Shown in pieces: positions 36,833-48,500 of a stretch of 64,000 bases of DNA. The first letter of the stretch is position 1, and every line of letters starts with the position of its first letter. The stretch is from Rallus limicola (lineage: Eukaryota > Chordata > Aves > Gruiformes > Rallidae), in contig JAKCOZ010000654.1 of the NCBI GenBank assembly GCA_022605955.1, positions 1-64,000 on the forward strand, read 5' to 3'. The notes beneath the pieces were generated by a model. That model made no database searches. It was not told where the DNA came from and worked only from the letters and a program-made list of their open reading frames with translations. The translations under genes and the position numbers were made by a program.

Positions 36833-39800
36833 ATGCCTTTCATGCCTAGCTTCTTTACTTTGGGAGTTATTGCTGGACGTTTAGCATGTTTTGAACTGCA
36901 GTCTGCTAGGGCCGAGAAAAGCACCGTAGGAGGCTCCAGGCATGTTCCCTCTTTCCAGGCAAAGGAAAAGGCTGAGAGCCAAAGTGACAGGGTCTGCTTG
37001 TGTGTCCTGTTAGGAGGTTTCAGACAAGCTATGCCTTTCAGTCCTAGCTTCTTTACTTTGGGAGTTATTGCTGGACGTTTAGCATGTTTTGAACTGCAGT
37101 CTGCTAGGGCCGAGAAAAGCACTGTAGGAGGTTCCAGGCATGTTCCCTCTTTCCAGGCAAAGGAAAAGGCTGAGAGCCAAAGTGACAGGGTCTGCTTGTG
37201 TGTCCTGTTGGGAGGTTTCAGACAAGCTATGCCTTTCATGCCTAGCTTCTTTACTTTGGGAGTTATTGCTGGACGTTTAGCATGTTTTGAACTGCAGTCT
37301 GCTAGGGCCGAGAAAAGCACCGTAGGAGGTTCCAGGCATGTTCCCTCTTTCCAGGCAAAGGAAAAGGCTGAGAGCCAAAGTGACAGGGTCTGCTTGTGTG
37401 TCCTGTTAGGAGGTTTCAGACAAGCTATGCCTTTCAGTCCTAGCTTCTTTACTTTGGGAGTTATTGCTGGACGTTTAGCATGTTTTGAACTGCAGTCTGC
37501 TAGGGCCGAGAAAAGCACCGTAGGAGGTTCCAGGCATGTTCCCTCTTTCCAGGCAAAGGAAAAGGCTGAGAGCCAAAGTGTCAGGGTCTGCTTGTGTGTC
37601 CTGTTAGGAGGTTTCAGACAAGCTATGCCTTTCAGGCCTAGCTTCTTTACTTTGGGAGTTATTGCTGGACGTTTAGCATGTTTTGAACTGCAGTCTGCTA
37701 GGGCCGAGAAAAGCACCGTAGGAGGCTCCAGGCATGTTCCCTCTTTCCAGGCAAAGGAAAAGGCTGAGAGCCAAAGTGACAGGGTCTGCTTGTGTGTCCT
37801 GTTAGGAGGTTTCAGACAAGCTATGCCTTTCAGTCCTAGCTTCTTTACTTTGGGAGTTATTGCTGGACGTTTAGCATGTTTTGAACTGCAGTCTGCTAGG
37901 GCCGAGAAAAGCACCGTAGGAGGTTCCAGGCATGTTCCCTCTTTCCAGGCAAAGGAAAAGGCTGAGAGCCAAAGTGACAGGGTCTGCTTGTGTGTCCTGT
38001 TAGGAGGTTTCAGACAAGCTATGCCTTTCAGTCCTAGCTTCTTTACTTTGGGAGTTATTGCTGGACGTTTAGCATGTTTTGAACTGCAGTCTGCTAGGGC
38101 CGAGAAAAGCACCGTAGGAGGTTCCAGGCATGTTCCCTCTTTCCAGGCAAAGGAAAAGGCTGAGAGCCAAAGTGTCAGGGTCTGCTTGTGTGTCCTGTTA
38201 GGAGGTTTCAGACAAGCTATGCCTTTCAGGCCTAGCTTCTTTACTTTGGGAGTTATTGCTGGACGTTTAGCATGTTTTGAACTGCAGTCTGCTAGGGCCG
38301 AGAAAAGCACCGTAGGAGGTTCCAGGCATGTTCCCTCTTTCCAGGCAAAGGAAAAGGCTGAGAGCCAAAGTGACAGGGTCTGCTTGTGTGTCCTGTTAGG
38401 AGGTTTCAGACAAGCTATGCCTTTCATGCCTAGCTTCTTTACTTTGGGAGTTATTGCTGGACGTTTAGCATGTTTTGAACTGCAGTCTGCTAGGGCCGAG
38501 AAAAGCACCGTAGGAGGTTCCAGGCATGTTCCCTCTTTCCAGGCAAAGGAAAAGGCTGAGAGCCAAAGTGACAGGGTCTGCTTGTGTGTCCTGTTAGGAG
38601 GTTTCAGACAAGCTATGCCTTTCATGCCTAGCTTCTTTACTTTGGGAGTTATTGCTGGACGTTTAGCATGTTTTGAACTGCAGTCTGCTAGGGCCGAGAA
38701 AAGCACCGTAGGAGGTTCCAGGCATGTTCCCTCTTTCCAGGCAAAGGAAAAGGCTGAGAGCCAAAGTGACAGGGTCTGCTTGTGTGTCCCGTTAGGAGGT
38801 TTCAGACAAGCTATGCCTTTCATGCCTAGCTTCTTTACTTTGGGAGTTATTGCTGGACGTTTAGCATGTTTTGAACTGCAGTCTGCTAGGGCCGAGAAAA
38901 GCACCGTAGGAGGTTCCAGGCATGTTCCCTCTTTCCAGGCAAAGGAAAAGGCTGAGAGCCAAAGTGACAGGGTCTGCTTGTGTGTCCTGTTAGGAGGTTT
39001 CAGACAAGCTATGCCTTTCATGCCTAGCTTCTTTACTTTGGGAGTTATTGCTGGACGTTTAGCATGTTTTGAACTGCAGTCTGCTAGGGCCGAGAAAAGC
39101 ACCGTAGGAGGTTCCAGGCATGTTCCCTCTTTCCAGGCAAAGGAAAAGGCTGAGAGCCAAAGTGACAGGGTCTGCTTGTGTGTCCTGTTAGGAGGTTTCA
39201 GACAAGCTATGCCTTTCATGCCTAGCTTCTTTACTTTGGGAGTTATTGCTGGACGTTTAGCATGTTTTGAACTGCAGTCTGCTAGGGCCGAGAAAAGCAC
39301 CGTAGGAGGTTCCAGGCATGTTCCCTCTTTCCAGGCAAAGGAAAAGGCTGAGAGCCAAAGTGACAGGGTCTGCTTGTGTGTCCTGTTAGGAGGTTTCAGA
39401 CAAGCTATGCCTTTCAGTCCTAGCTTCTTTACTTTGGGAGTTATTGCTGGACGTTTAGCATGTTTTGAACTGCAGTCTGCTAGGGCCGAGAAAAGCACCG
39501 TAGGAGGTTCCAGGCATGTTCCCTCTTTCCAGGCAAAGGAAAAGGCTGAGAGCCAAAGTGACAGGGTCTGCTTGTGTGTCCTGTTAGGAGGTTTCAGACA
39601 AGCTATGCCTTTCAGTCCTAGCTTCTTTACTTTGGGAGTTATTGCTGGACGTTTAGCATGTTTTGAACTGCAGTCTGCTAGGGCCGAGAAAAGCACCGTA
39701 GGAGGTTCCAGGCATGTTCCCTCTTTCCAGGCAAAGGAAAAGGCTGAGAGCCAAAGTGACAGGGTCTGCTTGTGTGTCCTGTTAGGAGGTTTCAGACAAG

Positions 39801-42376
39801 CTATGCCTTTCAGTCCTAGCTTCTTTACTTTGGGAGTTATTGCTGGACGTTTAGCATGTTTTGAACTGCAGTCTGCTAGGGCCGAGAAAAGCACCGTAGG
39901 AGGTTCCAGGCATGTTCCCTCTTTCCAGGCAAAGGAAAAAGCTGAGAGCCAAAGTGACAGGGTCTGCTTGTGTGTCCTGTTAGGAGGTTTCAGACAAGCT
40001 ATGCCTTTCATGCCTAGCTTCTTTACTTTGGGAGTTATTGCTGGACGTTTAGCATGTTTTGAACTGCAGTCTGCTAGGGCCGAGAAAAGCACCGTAGGAG
40101 GTTCCAGGCATGTTCCCTCTTTCCAGGCAAAGGAAAAGGCTGAGAGCCAAAGTGACAGGGTCTGCTTGTGTGTCCTGTTAGGAGGTTTCAGACAAGCTAT
40201 GCCTTTCATGCCTAGCTTCTTTACTTTGGGAGTTATTGCTGGACGTTTAGCATGTTTTGAACTGCAGTCTGCTAGGGCCGAGAAAAGCACCGTAGGAGGT
40301 TCCAGGCATGTTCCCTCTTTCCAGGCAAAGGAAAAGGCTGAGAGCCAAAGTGACAGGGTCTGCTTGTGTGTCCTGTTAGGAGGTTTCAGACAAGCTATGC
40401 CTTTCATGCCTAGCTTCTTTACTTTGGGAGTTATTGCTGGACTTTTAGCGTGTTTTGAACTGCAGTCTGCTAGGGCTGAGAAAAGCACGGTAGGAGGTTC
40501 CAGGCATGTTCCCTCTTTCCAGGCAAAGGAAAAGGCTGAGAGCCAAAGTGACAGGGTCTGCTTGTGTGTCCTGTTAGGAGGTTTCAGACAAGCTATGCCT
40601 TTCATGCCTAGCTTCTTTACTTTGGGAGTTATTGCTGGACGTTTAGCATGTTTTGAACTGCAGTCTGCTAGGGCCGAGAAAAGCACCGTAGGAGGTTCCA
40701 GGCATGTTCCCTCTTTCCAGGCAAAGGAAAAAGCTGAGAGCCAAAGTGACAGGGTCTGCTTGTGTGTCCTGTTAGGAGGTTTCAGACAAGCTATGCCTTT
40801 CATGCCTAGCTTCTTTACTTTGGGAGTTATTGCTGGACGTTTAGCATGTTTTGAACTGCAGTCTGCTAGGGCCGAGAAAAGCACCGTAGGAGGTTCCAGG
40901 CATGTTCCCTCTTTCCAGGCAAAGGAAAAGGCTGAGAGCCAAAGTGTCAGGGTCTGCTTGTGTGTCCTGTTAGGAGGTTTCAGACAAGCTATGCCTTTCA
41001 TGCCTAGCTTCTTTACTTTGGGAGTTATTGCTGGACGTTTAGCATGTTTTGAACTGCAGTCTGCTAGGGCCGAGAAAAGCACCGTAGGAGGTTCCAGGCA
41101 TGTTCCCTCTTTCCAGGCAAAGGAAAAGGCTGAGAGCCAAAGTGACAGGGTCTGCTTGTGTGTCCTGTTAGGAGGTTTCAGACAAGCTATGCCTTTCAGT
41201 CCTAGCTTCTTTACTTTGGGAGTTATTGCTGGACGTTTAGCATGTTTTGAACTGCAGTCTGCTAGGGCCGAGAAAAGCACCGTAGGAGGTTCCAGGCATG
41301 TTCCCTCTTTCCAGGCAAAGGAAAAGGCTGAGAGCCAAAGTGACAGGGTCTGCTTGTGTGTCCTGTTAGGAGGTTTCAGACAAGCTATGCCTTTCATGCC
41401 TAGCTTCTTTACTTTGGGAGTTATTGCTGGACGTTTAGCGTGTTTTGAACTGCAGTCTGCTAGGGCTGAGAAAAGCACGGTAGGAGGTTCCAGGCATGTT
41501 CCCTCTTTCCAGGCAAAGGAAAAGGCTGAGAGCCAAAGTGACAGGGTCTGCTTGTGTGTCCTGTTAGGAGGTTTCAGACAAGCTATGCCTTTCATGCCTA
41601 GCTTCTTTACTTTGGGAGTTATTGCTGGACGTTTAGCATGTTTTGAACTGCAGTCTGCTAGGGCCGAGAAAAGCACCGTAGGAGGTTCCAGGCATGTTCC
41701 CTCTTTCCAGGCAAAGGAAAAGGCTGAGAGCCAAAGTGTCAGGGTCTGCTTGTGCGTTCTGTTAGGAGGTTTCAGACAAGCTATGCCTTTCAGTCCTAGC
41801 TTCTTTACTTTGGGAGTTATTGCTGGACGTTTAGCATGTTTTGAACTGCAGTCTGCTAGGGCCGAGAAAAGCACCGTAGGAGGTTCCAGGCATGTTCCCT
41901 CTTTCCAGGCAAAGGAAAAGGCTGAGAGCCAAAGTGACAGGGTCTGCTTGTGTGTCCTGTTGGGAGGTTTCAGACAAGCTATGCCTTTCATGCCTAGCTT
42001 CTTTACTTTGGGAGTTATTGCTGGACGTTTAGCATGTTTTGAACTGCAGTCTGCTAGGGCCGAGAAAAGCACCGTAGGAGGTTCCAGGCATGTTCCCTCT
42101 TTCCAGGCAAAGGAAAAGGCTGAGAGCCAAAGTGACAGGGTCTGCTTGTGTGTCCTGTTAGGAGGTTTCAGACAAGCTATGCCTTTCAGTCCTAGCTTCT
42201 TTACTTTGGGAGTTATTGCTGGACGTTTAGCATGTTTTGAACTGCAGTCTGCTAGGGCCGAGAAAAGCACCGTAGGAAGTTCCAGGCATGTTCCCTCTTT
42301 CCAGGCAAAGGAAAAGGCTGAGAGCCAAAGTGACAGGGTCTGCTTGTGTGTCCTGTTAGGAGGTTTCAGACAAGCT
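36833..42376 (+). repeat. Higher-order repeat copy III, shortened to 28 monomers
   Basis: Monomers 187-214 match copy II, but the offset falls in two steps. It is 6336 bp for TTGGGA (37209) and GG-type (37633), 5940 bp for CCCGTT (32848 to 38788), and 5544 bp for TGCGTTCTG (36211 to 41755). Each step removes two monomers. The first loses the region of the TTTATTTTG unit, and the second loses the TTTAATTTG and CTGCCGTCT units. The copy ends next to the 197-bp boundary monomer at 42377. It also gains CTT for CGT at codon 16 near 40443. Confidence 0.86.
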
Positions 42377-42573
42377 ATGCCTTTCATGCCTAGCTTCTTA
42401 ACTTTGCGAGGTTTTGCTGGACGTTTAGCATGTTTTGAACTGCAGTCTGCTAGGGCCGAGAAAAGCACCGTAGGAGGTTCCAGGCATGTTCCCTCTTTCC
42501 AGGCAAAGGAAAAGGCTGAGAGCCAAAGTGACAGGGTCTGCTTGTGTGTCCTGAAGGACGTTTCAGACAAGCT
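42377..42573 (+). repeat. Divergent 197-bp boundary monomer, first occurrence
   Basis: This unit has four clustered substitutions at monomer positions 24-37, giving CTTAACTTTGCGAGGTTTT. Its end reads CTGAAGGACGTTTC where others have CTGTTAGGAGGTTTC, a 1-bp deletion with nearby substitutions. It is among the most divergent copies and the only class with a length change. The deletion ends the long + strand read-through frame at 42625. The preceding unit carries AGT for GGT at codon 34. The same pair of units recurs at the ends of blocks A, B and C. Confidence 0.93.
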
Positions 42574-45500
42574 ATGCCTTTCAGTCCTAGCTTCTTTACT
42601 TTGGGAGTTATTGCTGGACGTTTAGCATGTTTTGAACTGCAGTCTGCTAGGGCCGAGAAAAGCACCGTAGGAGGTTCCACGCATGTTCCCTCTTTCCAGG
42701 CAAAGGAAAAGGCTGAGAGCCAAAGTGACAGGGTCTGCTTGTGTGTCCTGTTAGGAGGTTTCAGACAAGCTATGCTTTTCAGTCCTAGCTTCTTTACTTT
42801 GGGAGTTATTGCTGGACGTTTAGCATGTTTTGAACTGCAGTCTGCTAGGGCCGAGAAAAGCACCGTAGGAGGTTCCAGGCATGTTCCCTCTTTCCAGGCA
42901 AAGGAAAAGGCTGAGAGCCAAAGTGACAGGGTCTGCTTGTGTGTCCTGTTAGGAGGTTTCAGACAAGCTATGCCTTTCAGTCCTAGCTTCTTTACTTTGG
43001 GAGTTATTGCTGGACGTTTAGCATGTTTTGAACTGCAGTCTGCTAGGGCCGAGAAAAGCACCGTAGGAGGTTCCAGGCATGTTCCCTCTTTCCAGGCAAA
43101 GGAAAAGGCTGAGAGCCAAAGAGACAGGGTCTGCTTGTGTGTCCTGTTAGGAGGTTTCAGACAAGCTATGCCTTTCAGTCCTAGCTTCTTTACTTTGGGA
43201 GTTATTGCTGGACGTTTAGCATGTTTTGAACTGCAGTCTGCTAGGGCCGAGAAAAGCACCGTAGGAGGTTCCAGGCATGTTCCCTCTTTCCAGGCAAAGG
43301 AAAAGGCTGAGAGCCAAAGTGACAGGGTCTGCTTGTGTGTCCTGTTAGGAGGTTTCAGACAAGCTATGCCTTTCAGTCCTAGCTTCTTTACTTTGGGAGT
43401 TATTGCTGGACGTTTAGCATGTTTTGAACTGCAGTCTGCTAGGGCCGAGAAAAGCACCGTAGGAGGTTCCAGGCATGTTCCCTGTTTCGAGGCAAAGGAA
43501 AAGGCTGAGAGCCAAAGTGACAGGGTCTGCTTGTGTGTCCTGTTAGGAGGTTTCAGACAAGCTATGCCTTTCATGCCTAGCTTCTTTACTTTGGGAGTTA
43601 TTGCTGGACGTTTAGCATGTTTTGAACTGCAGCCTGCTAGGGCCGAGAAAAGCACCGTAGGAGGTTCCAGGCATGTTCCCTCTTTCCAGGCAAAGGAAAA
43701 GGCTGAGAGCCAAAGTGACAGGGTCTGCTTGTGTGTCCTGTTAGGAGGTTTCAGACAAGCTATGCCTTTCAGTCCTAGCTTCTTTACTTTGGGAGTTATT
43801 GCTGGACGTTTAGCATGTTTTGAACTGCAGTCTGCTAGGGCCGAGAAAAGCACCGTAGGAGGTTCCAGGCATGTTCCCTCTTTCCAGGCAAAGGAAAAGG
43901 CTGAGAGCCAAAGTGTCAGGGTCTGCTTGTGTGTCCTGTTAGGAGGTTTCAGACAAGCTATGCCTTTCAGTCCTAGCTTCTTTACTTTGGGAGTTATTGC
44001 TGGACGTTTAGCATGTTTTGAACTGCAGTCTGCTAGGGCCGAGAAAAGCACCGTAGGAGGTTCCAGGCATGTTCCCTCTTTCCAGGCAAAGGAAAAGGCT
44101 GAGAGCCAAAGTGACAGGGTCTGCTTGTGTGTCCTGTTAGGAGGTTTCAGACAAGCTATGCCTTTCAGTCCTAGCTTCTTTACTTTGGGAGTTATTGCTG
44201 GACGTTTAGCATGTTTTGAACTGCAGTCTGCTAGGGCCGAGAAAAGCACCGTAGGAGGTTCCAGGCATGTTCCCTCTTTCCAGGCAAAGGAAAAGGCTGA
44301 GAGCCAAAGTGACAGGGTCTGCTTGTGTGTCCTGTTAGGAGGTTTCAGACAAGCTATGCCTTTCATGCCTAGCTTCTTTACTTTGGGAGTTATTGCTGGA
44401 CGTTTAGCATGTTTTGAACTGCAGTCTGCTAGGGCCGAGAAAAGCACCGTAGGAGGTTCCAGGCATGTTCCCTCTTTCCAGGCAAAGGAAAAGGCTGAGA
44501 GCCAAAGTGACAGGGTCTGCTTGTGTGTCCTGTTAGGAGGTTTCAGACAAGCTATGCCTTTCATGCCTAGCTTCTTTACTTTGGGAGTTATTGCTGGACG
44601 TTTAGCATGTTTTGAACTGCAGTCTGCTAGGGCCGAGAAAAGCACCGTAGGAGGTTCCAGGCATGTTCCCTCTTTCCAGGCAAAGGAAAAGGCTGAGAGC
44701 CAAAGTGTCAGGGTCTGCTTGTGTGTCCTGTTAGGAGGTTTCAGACAAGCTATGCCTTTCATGCCTAGCTTCTTTACTTTGGAAGTTATTGCTGGACGTT
44801 TAGCATGTTTTGAACTGCAGTCTGCTAGGGCCGAGAAAAGCACCGTAGGAGGTTCCAGGCATGTTCCCTCTTTCCAGGCAAAGGAAAAGGCTGAGAGCCA
44901 AAGTGACAGGGTCTGCTTGTGTGTCCTGTTAGGAGGTTTCAGACAAGCTATGCCTTTCAGTCCTAGCTTCTTTACTTTGGGAGTCATTGCTGGACATTTA
45001 GCATGTTTTGAACTGCAGTCTGCTAGGGCCGAGAAAAGCACCGTAGGAGGTTCCAGGCATGTTCCCTCTTTCCAGGCAAAGGAAAAGGCTGAGAGCCAAA
45101 GTGTCAGGGTCTGCTTGTGTGTCCTGTTAGGAGGTTTCAGACAAGATATGCCTTTCAGTCCTAGCTTCTTTACTTTGGGAGTTATTGCTGGACGTTTAGC
45201 ATGTTTTGAACTGCAGTCTGCTAGGGCCGAGAAAAGCACCGTAGGAGGTTCCAGGCATGTTCCCTCTTTCCAGGCAAAGGAAAAGGCTGAGAGCCAAAGT
45301 GACAGGGTCTGCTTGTGTGTCCTGTTAGGAGGTTTCAGACAAGCTATGCCTTTCATGCCTAGCTTCTTTACTTTGGGAGTTATTGCTGGACGTTTAGCAT
45401 GTTTTGAACTTGAGTCTGCTAGGGCCGAGAAAAGCACCGTAGGAGGTTCCAGGCATGTTCCCTCTTTCCAGGCAAAGGAAAAGGCTGAGAGCCAAAGTGA

Positions 45501-48500
45501 CAGGGTCTGCTTGTGTGTCCTGTTAGGAGGTTTCAGACAAGCTATGCCTTTCAGTCCTAGCTTCTTTATTTTGGGAGTTATTGCTGGACGTTTAGCATGT
45601 TTTGAACTGCAGTCTGCTAGGGCCGAGAAAAGCAACGTAGGAGGTTCCAGGCATGTTCCCTCTTTCCAGGCAAAGGAAAAGGCTGAGAGCCAAAGTGACA
45701 GGGTCTGCTTGTGTGTCCTGTTAGGAGGTTTCAGACAAGCTATGCCTTTCAGTCCTAGCTTCTTTACTTTGGGAGTTATTGCTGGACGTTTAGCATGTTT
45801 TGAACTGCAGTCTGCTAGGGCCGAGAAAAGCACCGTAGGAGGTTCCAGGCATGTTCCCTCTTTCCAGGCAAAGGAAAAGGCTGAGAGCCAAAGTGACAGG
45901 GTCTGCTTGTGTGTCCTGTTAGGAGGTTTCAGACAAGCTATGCCTTTCAGTCCTAGCTTCTTTACTTTGGGAGTTATTGCTGGACGTTTAGCATGTTTTG
46001 AACTGCAGTCTGCTAGGGCCGAGAAAAGCACCGTAGGAGGTTCCAGGCATGTTCCCTCTTTCCAGGCAAAGGAAAAGGCTGAGAGCCAAAGTGACAGGGT
46101 CTGCTTGTGTGTCCTGTTAGGAGGTTTCAGACAAGCTATGCCTTTCAGTCCTAGCTTCTTTACTTTGGGAGTTATTGCTGGACGTTTAGCATGTTTTGAA
46201 CTGCAGTCTGCTAGGGCCGAGAAAAGCACCGTAGGAGGTTCCAGGCATGTTCCCTCTTTCCAGGCAAAGGAAAAGGCTGAGAGCCAAAGTGACAGGGTCT
46301 GCTTGTGTGTCCTGTTAGGAGGTTTCAGACAAGCTATGCCTTTCAGTCCTAGCTTCTTTACTTTGGGAGTTATTGCTGGACGTTTAGCATGTTTTGAACT
46401 GCAGTCTGCTAGGGCCGAGAAAAGCACCGTAGGAGGTTCCAGGCATGTTCCCTCTTTCCAGGCAAAGGAAAAGGCTGAGAGCCAAAGTGACAGGGTCTGC
46501 TTGTGTGTCCTGTTAGGAGGTTTCAGACAAGCTATGCCTTTCAGTCCTAGCTTCTTTACTTTGGGAGTTATTGCTGGACGTTTAGCATGTTTTGAACTGC
46601 AGTCTGCTAGGGCCGAGAAAAGCACCGTAGGAGGTTCCAGGCATGTTCCCTCTTTCCAGGCAAAGGAAAAAGCTGAGAGCCAAAGTGACAGGGTCTGCTT
46701 GTGTGTCCTGTTAGGAGGTTTCAGACAAGCTATGCCTTTCATGCCTAGCTTCTTTACTTTGGGAGTTATTGCTGGACGTTTAGCATGTTTTGAACTGCAG
46801 TCTGCTAGGGCCGAGAAAAGCACCGTAGGAGGTTCCAGGCATGTTCCCTCTTTCCAGGCAAAGGAAAAGGCTGAGAGCCAAAGTGACAGGGTCTGCTTGT
46901 GTGTCCTGTTAGGAGGTTTCAGACAAGCTATGCCTTTCATGCATAGCTTCTTTACTTTGGGAGTTATTGCTGGACGTTTAGCATGTTTTGAACTGCAGTC
47001 TGCTAGGGCCGAGAAAAGCACCGTAGGAGGTTCCAGGCATGTTCCCTCTTTCCAGGCAAAGGAAAAGGCTGAGAGCCAAAGTGACAGGGTCTGCTTGTGT
47101 GTCCTGTTAGGAGGTTTCAGACAAGCTATGCCTTTCATGCCTAGCTTCTTTACTTTGGGAGTTATTGCTGGACTTTTAGCGTGTTTTGAACTGCAGTCTG
47201 CTAGGGCTGAGAAAAGCACGGTAGGAGGTTCCAGGCATGTTCCCTCTTTCCAGGCAAAGGAAAAGGCTGAGAGCCAAAGTGACAGGGTCTGCTTGTGTGT
47301 CCTGTTAGGAGGTTTCAGACAAGCTATGCCTTTCATGCCTAGCTTCTTTACTTTGGGAGTTATTGCTGGACGTTTAGCATGTTTTGAACTGCAGTCTGCT
47401 AGGGCCGAGAAAAGCACCGTAGGAGGTTCCAGGCATGTTCCCTCTTTCCAGGCAAAGGAAAAAGCTGAGAGCCAAAGTGACAGGGTCTGCTTGTGTGTCC
47501 TGTTAGGAGGTTTCAGACAAGCTATGCCTTTCATGCCTAGCTTCTTTACTTTGGGAGTTATTGCTGGACGTTTAGCATGTTTTGAACTGCAGTCTGCTAG
47601 GGCCGAGAAAAGCACCGTAGGAGGTTCCAGGCATGTTCCCTCTTTCCAGGCAAAGGAAAAGGCTGAGAGCCAAAGTGACAGGGTCTGCTTGTGTGTCCTG
47701 TTAGGAGGTTTCAGACAAGCTATGCCTTTCATGCCTAGCTTCTTTACTTTGGGAGTTATTGCTGGACGTTTAGCATGTTTTGAACTGCAGTCTGCTAGGG
47801 CCGAGAAAAGCACCGTAGGAGGTTCCAGGCATGTTCCCTCTTTCCAGGCAAAGGAAAAGGCTGAGAGCCAAAGTGACAGGGTCTGCTTGTGTGTCCTGTT
47901 AGGAGGTTTCAGACAAGCTATGCCTTTCAGTCCTAGCTTCTTTACTTTGGGAGTTATTGCTGGACGTTTAGCATGTTTTGAACTGCAGTCTGCTAGGGCC
48001 GAGAAAAGCACCGTAGGAGGTTCCAGGCATGTTCCCTCTTTCCAGGCAAAGGAAAAGGCTGAGAGCCAAAGTGACAGGGTCTGCTTGTGTGTCCTGTTAG
48101 GAGGTTTCAGACAAGCTATGCCTTTCATGCCTAGCTTCTTTACTTTGGGAGTTATTGCTGGACGTTTAGCGTGTTTTGAACTGCAGTCTGCTAGGGCTGA
48201 GAAAAGCACGGTAGGAGGTTCCAGGCATGTTCCCTCTTTCCAGGCAAAGGAAAAGGCTGAGAGCCAAAGTGACAGGGTCTGCTTGTGTGTCCTGTTAGGA
48301 GGTTTCAGACAAGCTATGCCTTTCATGCCTAGCTTCTTTACTTTGGGAGTTATTGCTGGACGTTTAGCATGTTTTGAACTGCAGTCTGCTAGGGCCGAGA
48401 AAAGCACCGTAGGAGGTTCCAGGCATGTTCCCTCTTTCCAGGCAAAGGAAAAGGCTGAGAGCCAAAGTGTCAGGGTCTGCTTGTGCGTTCTGTTAGGAGG

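Larger units (their letters stand above)
1..42570 (-). other. Antisense frame open to the left window edge (probably not a gene)
   Basis: Reading the minus strand leftwards from the TTG at 42570, the 66-residue unit (RTHKQTLSLWLSAFSF and so on) has no stop. The equivalent frames in blocks A, B and C begin at the matching TTG. I checked the variants I noticed in 1-42570 in this register, and none creates TTA, CTA or TCA on the + strand. The frame therefore appears open for over 14000 codons. No protein family is recognised and no real start context is visible. It shows only that the monomer is stop-free on both strands. Confidence 0.1.
5..42625 (+). other. 14206-codon read-through frame across the satellite (probably not a gene)
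   Basis: The frame opens at ATG at base 5, the second codon-sized step into the window, and would extend left if the array continues. It reads 215 near-identical 66-residue units, each starting MPFSPSFFTLG or MPFMPSFFTLG. It ends at a stop 52 bases into block A, after the 1-bp contraction at 42551 shifts the frame. I recognise no domain, signal sequence, catalytic motif or known repeat family. Variants within it are mostly replacements, with a minority silent, roughly what chance would give. No promoter or unique 5' end is visible. The likeliest reading is a stop-free frame made endless by a period divisible by three. Protein expression is not supported. Confidence 0.1.

Noticed and set aside
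5..42625. A genuine giant protein of 14206 residues
   Set aside because: It is a satellite period divisible by three with a stop-free frame. There is no recognisable domain, no unique start or end region, an open frame on the opposite strand too, and a neutral-looking variant spectrum. The end is caused by a 1-bp contraction and not by a conserved terminus.
43475..43500. CENP-B box in the TTTCGAGGCAAAGG variant units
   Set aside because: The left half fits NTTCGNNNNA, but the required CGGG on the right is GGAA here. By my count only six of nine fixed positions match, so it is not a CENP-B box.
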